From Desulfarculaceae bacterium (GTDB taxonomy: Bacteria; Desulfobacterota; Desulfarculia; Desulfarculales; Desulfarculaceae), in assembly GCA_021737145.1 (NCBI GenBank), contig JAIPEN010000013.1, positions 41,911 to 105,910 on the forward strand: DNA of 64,000 bases, given 5' to 3'. Below, one piece after another: positions 59,757-64,000 of this stretch. The position numbers were made by a program, and so were the translations under genes. The notes under the pieces are model-generated. The model saw only the letters and a program-made list of their open reading frames with translations, searched no databases and had not been told where the DNA came from. Positions within the stretch are counted from its first letter, which is position 1, and every line of letters begins with the position of its first letter.

Positions 59757-60779
59757 CTATGCGAAAAACACGGCAAACAGCCACAGCAGCAGGCCCGCGC
59801 TGGCGGCCGCGATCTGCGGGGGCACCGCGCGGCGCATCTCCTTTTTCACCCCGGAGAGCGAGGTGTAGGTGGAGGCGCCGGTGAAATTCATGGTCATGAA
59901 GGAGCTGAGCGCGGGCACGGCCAGAAGCCAGGCCCCCAGCTCGGCCCCCGGGGGCCAGGCCGGATGCGGCCAGAGGGCCCACAGCGCCAGAGCCCCGGCC
60001 AGGCCGGGCCAGAGGCCCTTGAGGGCAAAGGCCCGCCCGGGCAGCCAAGGCAGCAGCAGGGGCCCCAGGATGGCGCCGCCGGCCAGGGCCAGGAGCAGGG
60101 CGGCCGCCGCCCGGAGCCCCGGACCAGCCACCCCGGCCCAGAAGCCGGGGCCGCCGAGCAGGCCGGCCAGCCCGGCCACGGCCACCACGGCGGGCAGCAG
60201 CCAGGCGTAGACCCTCAGCGCCCCCACCAGCTCCACCGGGATGAGCACCGCCCGCTGGCCGGTGGTGAAGCTCACCCGCCGCATCTCCGGGCTGGCCCGG
60301 CGGCCCGCTTCCAGGAAAGCGGGCAGGTCCTGGGCCCGCACCGGGCCGTAGACCACCCGGAAGCCGGTGAGGCGCTTGACCTCGTGGGCGGCCACCCCGG
60401 GCGCGGCCAGCTGGGGCAGGATGATCTTGCGGTGGCTCACCACCTGGTCCAGGCGGGCCTGGTCCATGCGCTTTACCAGCTCGGCGGTGCCCATGGCGCC
60501 CTTGCCCGCGGCGCACCACACGTTGATGCCGTTGGTGTCCAGCACCAAAAGCCAGGCGTCCAGGCCGGGGCAGGCGGCGCGCAGATGGTCGAAGCTTAGC
60601 TTATAGTTGGCCGAGGCCAGCACCGGCGAGTCCGGGCCGGGCGAGCCCAGGGCGTAGAGGCCGGGGGCCACGGCATAGTCGTGGCGGCGCATGCCCCAGC
60701 GCACCTTGAAGGTGCCCAGATGGTCGGCCCGGCTCAAACGGCTGCCCACCCGGGGCGCGGGGCCGGCCGGGGTCTCCAC
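59757..60779 (-). CDS. hgcA: HgcA, corrinoid protein that methylates mercury
   Basis: Membrane-anchored corrinoid protein transferring a methyl group to Hg(II). The cap-helix signature GINVWCAAGKG is present (Cys 89 counted from GTG 60779), the invariant mark separating HgcA from CdhD/AcsC. SANYKLSFDHLR, VVSHRKIILPQLAAPGV and VVYGPVRAQDLPAFLEAG fill out the soluble domain; the C-terminal half has about five transmembrane helices (LLPAVVAVAGLAGLLG onward). This 340-residue form starts at GTG 60777-60779, which has only a weak ribosome site. A stronger start lies at ATG 60914 in the same frame, separated by an in-frame TGA at 60837-60839 (see separate entry). hgcB follows after 11 nt. Confidence 0.93.
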   Translation of the reverse strand: METPAGPAPRVGSRLSRADHLGTFKVRWGMRRHDYAVAPGLYALGSPGPDSPVLASANYKLSFDHLRAACPGLDAWLLVLDTNGINVWCAAGKGAMGTAELVKRMDQARLDQVVSHRKIILPQLAAPGVAAHEVKRLTGFRVVYGPVRAQDLPAFLEAGRRASPEMRRVSFTTGQRAVLIPVELVGALRVYAWLLPAVVAVAGLAGLLGGPGFWAGVAGPGLRAAAALLLALAGGAILGPLLLPWLPGRAFALKGLWPGLAGALALWALWPHPAWPPGAELGAWLLAVPALSSFMTMNFTGASTYTSLSGVKKEMRRAVPPQIAAASAGLLLWLFAVFFA

Positions 60780-60914
60780 CCGTCCGCTTACAAAGGGCTG
60801 GGCCAGAGGGTCCCCGCCCGGGGACCCGGTGGCGCATCAGGTGATGCCGCCGGGGCCGGCCGGAGGCGGCCCGGCCGGGGGAGGGCCGGACAAAGGCTGG
60901 GGCTGGCTGGTCAT
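60780..60914 (-). other. candidate N-terminal extension of HgcA with in-frame UGA (possible selenocysteine)
   Basis: From ATG 60912-60914, preceded by GGAGGA, 25 codons (Pro/Gly/Ala-rich, ending GGIT) lead to TGA at 60837-60839 in the hgcA frame. The frame then stays open: TGC GCC ACC, ... PLAQPFVSGR, straight into HgcA. Nine bases after the TGA comes a perfect hairpin, stem GGGTCCCC/GGGGACCC with loop GGGC. This fits the described geometry of bacterial SECIS elements (stem-loop directly after UGA, G in the first loop positions, about 17 nt from UGA to loop). Readings: Sec-Cys pair at residues 26-27, a short upstream ORF with true start at GTG 60779, or a sequence error. Confidence 0.45.
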
Positions 60915-60937
60915 GGATCCTCCGCGGTTGAAACCTA

Positions 60938-60966
60938 ATTTTAATACCGCGCGGGATAATTTCCAG
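60938..60966 (-). promoter_or_regulatory. probable promoter of hgcA
   Basis: On the minus strand, CTGGAA (60966-60961), a 17-bp spacer and TAAAAT (60943-60938), in the short AT-rich gap between the esterase stop (60967) and hgcA. Transcription would start near 60930, giving a very short leader that contains the GGAGGA site of ATG 60914. This favours translation starting there rather than at GTG 60779. Confidence 0.45.
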
Positions 60967-61905
60967 TTATTTAGTGGTTTTTGAGTTCGCGGCTGGCCGG
61001 GGAGCGGATTGGCCAGCCAGGCCGGGGCCTTGGGTTAGCAGGCGGTGCATGGCCCAGGCCATGCGGCGGCCCAGGCGGAGCTGGGCCGGGGTGCTCAGGT
61101 GGATGCCGTCGGGCTTTAGGGGCAGATCGTCGGCGCGCACCATGGCCAGGTTGGGCAGGCGCAGGGCGGCCTGCTCTTGTTGCAGCAGCCGCCAGTGGCG
61201 GCACAGGGGATCGGCCCTCAGCTCCGCCCCCAGGCGGCCGAGCTGGGCGAAGACCACCGGCAGGGCGGGGTCGCCCAGGTCGCGCCGCCAGGCGGCCACC
61301 AGCCCGGCGAAGCGCCGGGGCCAGGACTTGGCCGCGGCCAGGGAGGCGGTGTCGTTCTCGCCCTGGAAAAAGAGCACCCCGGCCACCCGCCCCCGCTGGG
61401 AGGCCGCCCGCGCCCGCCGGAGGCTGGAGCCGTAGAGGGTGTCCGGCAGGGGCGAGGGAGCCCACTGGGCCAGGGTGGTGTCGCTCTTGGCGCAGGGGAT
61501 CAGGCCGATGCGGCTCCGGGGCATCAGCTCGCTTAACCGCTGGGCAAAGGCCAGCCCCGGCCCCACCCCGGGGGCCCGGTCCCGGGAGCAGAGGTCGCGC
61601 TGGCCACGGGGGTCGTCCAGGGGCTCGCGGGGGCCGCACCACTGGTAGGCGTTGTTGAACACCTGGATGCGCTCCCGGTTGGCCGGGAAGCCGGGGGGCA
61701 GCCGGCCCACCTCGCCCCGGCCGGACATGTTGGACTGGCCGGCCAGGATGAACAGGAGCATATCGGACCTGGGCCCGGCCGGCCGGCAGGCCACGGCCGC
61801 CGCCCCCAGCGCCGCCCCCAGGGCCAGGCAAAGGGCCAAAACCAGCCAGCTCCGGCCGGGCTTGGCCGCGCTGGGGCAGCTTTTGCTTGACAAGCTCCTA
61901 CTCAT
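60967..61905 (-). CDS. SASA-domain carbohydrate esterase (sialate O-acetylesterase-like)
   Basis: Predicted exported SGNH-fold esterase of 312 residues. The N-terminus is basic with a hydrophobic run (SWLVLALCLALGAALGAAAVAC); the Cys after AAVA could be a lipoprotein site. Catalytic motifs: FILAGQSNMSGRGE (nucleophile Ser), GVLFFQGENDTASLAAAKSW (block III-like) and the His in LKPDGIHLSTPAQ (about 275). Family members remove acetyl groups from sugars such as sialic acid or xylan. The start at 61905 gives a signal peptide; the frame open to 61983 does not. It is co-directional with hgcA, 52 nt apart, but a promoter lies between. Confidence 0.85.
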   Translation of the reverse strand: MSRSLSSKSCPSAAKPGRSWLVLALCLALGAALGAAAVACRPAGPRSDMLLFILAGQSNMSGRGEVGRLPPGFPANRERIQVFNNAYQWCGPREPLDDPRGQRDLCSRDRAPGVGPGLAFAQRLSELMPRSRIGLIPCAKSDTTLAQWAPSPLPDTLYGSSLRRARAASQRGRVAGVLFFQGENDTASLAAAKSWPRRFAGLVAAWRRDLGDPALPVVFAQLGRLGAELRADPLCRHWRLLQQEQAALRLPNLAMVRADDLPLKPDGIHLSTPAQLRLGRRMAWAMHRLLTQGPGLAGQSAPRPAANSKTTK

Positions 61906-62126
61906 ACCGCAAATTTGTTTTTGTCCGTCCCCGCAAGTCCGTTGGGGGTTCTTGGCCGCAATCAGGCCTGGCAACTCCTGCACGACGATATATCATTTTA
62001 GCAGCCTGAAGGCTGGACGAGCGGCGGGGAAACCGGAAGTGTCTAATTGCATAATCAATGGCGGTATGAACCCCCGGTCCTCTTTCGAGGCTGGGGTTCG
62101 ATATTTTTATGGCCACAGGTGATCAC

Positions 62127-62906
62127 ATGAGCATTCCGCGCCGCCTCCGCTGGTTGGGGGCTTTGGTTCTCTGCGCCTCTCTGGCCGCCTTGGGGGCGGC
62201 CCCTCCCGCCTCCCAGGTGCAGCAACAATCCCGCCAGGCCGTGGGCCAGCGCCAGCAGGCCCAAAAGGCCCGGGACGCCTGGGCCGGGCCCCGGGCCAAG
62301 CTGGCCGACGACATCGAGGCGGCCGAAAAAGAGCTGAAGCTGATCAGCGCCCAGCGGGTCAAGGCCGAGGCCTATCTGGCCGGTCAGCGGGCCAAGGTGG
62401 CCGAGCTCAGGCGGCGCCTGGCCGAGATGGCCCGCATCCGGGCCGAGCTGGAGCCCCTGCTGGACGCCAGCCTGGCCCGGCTGGACGCCTTCGTGGCCGG
62501 CGACCTGCCCTTCCTGGCCGCCGAGCGGACGGCCCGCCTCAAGGCCCTGGCCCACACCCTGAACGACTACGACGCCAGCCTGGCCGCCAAGGCGCGCCGT
62601 TTGCTGGAGGCCCTGGAGATCGAGGCCCGCTTCGGCTCCACCGTGTCGGTGGAGGAGGCGGAGATGGAGCTTGGCGGGGCCCGGCGGCGGGTGCGCCTGC
62701 TCAGGCTGGGACGCCTGGCCCTGTTCGCCCTGGAGCCCGAGGGCAAGGCGGCCTGGCGCTGGGACCGCGCCGGCCAAGCCTGGCAGCCCCAGGCCGAGTA
62801 CGCCCGCGAGCTGAACCTGGCCGCCGAGATCGCCCAGCGCCGCCGGGTGGTGAGCCTGGTGGAGCTGCCGGTGGGCCTGGCGCCCCCGGCCGGGGAGGCC
62901 AAGTGA
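62127..62906 (+). CDS. DUF3450-family periplasmic coiled-coil protein
   Basis: Exported protein of 259 residues: signal peptide (LRWLGALVLCASLAALGAAPPA), a long coiled coil (about 30-110, rich in Ala, Glu, Gln, Arg) and a C-terminal beta-rich part with LGRLALFALEPEGKAAWRWD and GQAWQ, the DUF3450 signature. These proteins are encoded with ExbB/TolQ-like channel proteins in TonB-type energy-transduction loci. ATG 62127 with AGGTGA upstream is preferred over ATG 62109. The stop overlaps the ATG of the next gene (TGATG). A stem-loop AACCCC...GGGGTT (62069-62098) lies upstream of the ribosome site. Confidence 0.85.
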   Translation: MSIPRRLRWLGALVLCASLAALGAAPPASQVQQQSRQAVGQRQQAQKARDAWAGPRAKLADDIEAAEKELKLISAQRVKAEAYLAGQRAKVAELRRRLAEMARIRAELEPLLDASLARLDAFVAGDLPFLAAERTARLKALAHTLNDYDASLAAKARRLLEALEIEARFGSTVSVEEAEMELGGARRRVRLLRLGRLALFALEPEGKAAWRWDRAGQAWQPQAEYARELNLAAEIAQRRRVVSLVELPVGLAPPAGEAK

Positions 62907-64000
62907 TGCGGCGGGTGCTGTGGACCATAACCGCCGTGCTGCTGTTGGCCTCGGCCCCGGCCTGGTCCGCCGACTTCGGCCAAGCGGCCAAGGAAACCGC
63001 CGCCGACCTGAGCCTGGCCAAGCATGAGCTGGCCGCCACCAGGCAGAAGATCGCCCACGAGCGGGCCGCCATGAAGGCCCGCCTGGCCGACCTGAGCGCC
63101 AAGCTGGCCGCCGAGAAAAAGGCCCTGGCCGCCGCCCGCGAGGGCCTGGCCCAGGCCAGCCGGGACAAGGCCGAGCTGGGCCGCCAGTTGGCCGAGACCA
63201 GCGGCGACCTGAAGGAGCTGGCCGGTCACGTGCGGGCCGGGGCCCGGGAGCTGTTGGCCGTGGCCGAGCGCTCGCCCTCTACCGCCCAGGAGCCGGGCCG
63301 CCTGGAGGAGCTCCGGGACTATCTGAACAAGAGCCGCTTCCCGGGCCTGGCCGACATCCAAAATTTGGTGGAGAAGTTCTTCGGAGAGATGGCCGCCTCC
63401 GGCCAAATCGCCCGCTGGCGCGGTCCCCTGGTGGACCGCCAGGGCCGCGAGACCCCGGCGGACATCGTGCGCCTGGGCTCCTTCACCACCCTGTACCGCA
63501 CCGGCGGCGAGCTGGGCTTCGCCACCCTGGGCCCGGCCTCGGGCCGTCTTTTGGCCGCCGGGGGCAAGCCCTCCTGGCTCATGTCCGGGGACATCGCCGC
63601 CTACCTGGACCGCGAGACCCAGGCCGCGCCCATGGACATCAGCGGCGGCGCGGCGCTCAGACAGCTCAGCCGGGGCGAAAGCGCCTGGGAGCGCTTGCTG
63701 GCCGGCGGACCCCTGGTGTGGCCCATTCTGGCCGTGGCCCTGGCTGCGCTCATCCTGATCATCGAGCGACTGGTCTTTTTGCAGCGGGTGCGGGCCAACA
63801 CCGACCAGATGATGGCCTCGGTGGCCGAGGAGGTGGCCGGGGGCGACTTCGCCGCCGCCCTGGAGGAGGTGGAGAAGCAGCCCGGCCGGCCCACCAGCAA
63901 CGTGCTGGCCGCCGGCCTGGCCCCCAGGGGCCAGGCCGCCGAGGGGATGGGCGCCGGGCTCAGCGGGGCCATGCTGCGGGGGCTGCCCCCCCTGGAGCCC
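62906..64000 (+). CDS. MotA/TolQ/ExbB-family proton channel protein with periplasmic N-terminal extension (partial)
   Basis: Partial protein, about 365 residues visible, running off the window. A signal peptide (VLWTITAVLLLASAPAWSA) is followed by a coiled coil (about 25-110), a beta-rich extracytoplasmic part (GSFTTLYRTGGELGFATLG, WLMSGDIAAYLD), then a transmembrane helix PLVWPILAVALAALILIIERL (about 267-287) that begins the ExbB/TolQ domain. This layout is typical of the long ExbB-like proteins paired with DUF3450, and ExbB, ExbD and TonB genes are expected downstream. The start overlaps the preceding stop by one base. Confidence 0.88.
   Translation, partial: MRRVLWTITAVLLLASAPAWSADFGQAAKETAADLSLAKHELAATRQKIAHERAAMKARLADLSAKLAAEKKALAAAREGLAQASRDKAELGRQLAETSGDLKELAGHVRAGARELLAVAERSPSTAQEPGRLEELRDYLNKSRFPGLADIQNLVEKFFGEMAASGQIARWRGPLVDRQGRETPADIVRLGSFTTLYRTGGELGFATLGPASGRLLAAGGKPSWLMSGDIAAYLDRETQAAPMDISGGAALRQLSRGESAWERLLAGGPLVWPILAVALAALILIIERLVFLQRVRANTDQMMASVAEEVAGGDFAAALEEVEKQPGRPTSNVLAAGLAPRGQAAEGMGAGLSGAMLRGLPPLEP

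Noticed and set aside
59757..60779. CO dehydrogenase/acetyl-CoA synthase corrinoid subunit (CdhD/AcsC)
   Set aside because: The NVWCAAGK cap helix, C-terminal membrane helices and adjacent HgcB with terminal CC are specific for HgcA.

Overview
The window looks like a chromosomal segment of a high-GC strict anaerobe, most likely a deltaproteobacterium (Desulfobacterota). The basis is gene content: a mercury-methylation pair (hgcA, hgcB), two multihaem cytochromes c with a cytochrome b and an HdrD-like Fe-S protein, a corrinoid methyltransferase cluster with a RACE activator, a TRAP-TAXI transporter, PAS-LuxR regulators and an aldehyde:ferredoxin oxidoreductase homologue. No rRNA, tRNA, integrase, transposase or CRISPR array was seen. 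A finer taxonomic call cannot be made from the sequence alone.

Layout. 1-3.6 kb (minus): peptide-type ABC uptake operon (binding protein, DppB, DppC; cut by the window edge). 3.7-6.6 kb (minus): a two-gene unit of a RimK-like ATP-grasp ligase and a GNAT fused behind a cysteine-less radical-SAM-like scaffold. 6.9-12.7 kb (minus): PAS-LuxR regulator, TAXI binding protein, fused TRAP permease and acyl-CoA synthetase, which reads as import and CoA activation of an organic acid. 12.9-17.3 kb (plus): a large MASE1/six-PAS hybrid histidine kinase. 17.3-19.7 kb (minus): periplasmic TPR protein and an alpha/beta hydrolase. 19.9-25.9 kb (minus): sulfonate/nitrate-type ABC transporter, Fe-S flavoprotein, a radical SAM-GNAT fusion and an AIR-synthase-like protein; the last two are rearranged parts of the nitrilase-associated Nit1C cluster, without the nitrilase. 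26-30.6 kb (minus): a four-gene membrane electron-transfer complex. 30.6-33.7 kb (minus): amidotransferase-like protein, short AOR homologue and ferredoxin.

34-40 kb (plus): FadR-type regulator, MmsA-like CoA-acylating aldehyde dehydrogenase, and a GlcD-like flavoprotein with its Fe-S partner. 40-45 kb (plus): complete branched-chain amino-acid-type ABC transporter (binding protein, LivH, LivM, LivG, LivF). 45-55.2 kb (plus): corrinoid methyl-transfer cluster (UroD-type methyltransferase, ureohydrolase, PAS-LuxR regulator, MtrH-like protein, second UroD-type methyltransferase, corrinoid protein, RACE activator, small conserved protein), closed by a strong terminator. Its gene set resembles demethylation systems that pass methyl groups to tetrahydrofolate. 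55.2-55.9 kb: gene-free, built of structured repeats. 55.9-60.9 kb (minus): hgcA, hgcB, cobW-family GTPase, arsC, acr3 and a corrinoid adenosyltransferase. 61-64 kb: SASA-type esterase (minus), then a DUF3450-ExbB pair (plus, cut by the window edge).

The most notable observations are: (1) hgcA's best start signal lies upstream of an in-frame UGA that is followed by a perfect hairpin, so HgcA here may be a selenoprotein; (2) the rearranged Nit1C-like radical SAM-GNAT / AIRS unit; (3) the degenerate radical-SAM-GNAT / ATP-grasp pair; (4) three helically phased ATAGACT repeats next to a promoter between a PAS-LuxR gene and the methyltransferase operon; (5) a dispersed palindromic repeat whose stems covary between copies, plus a 161-bp direct repeat.
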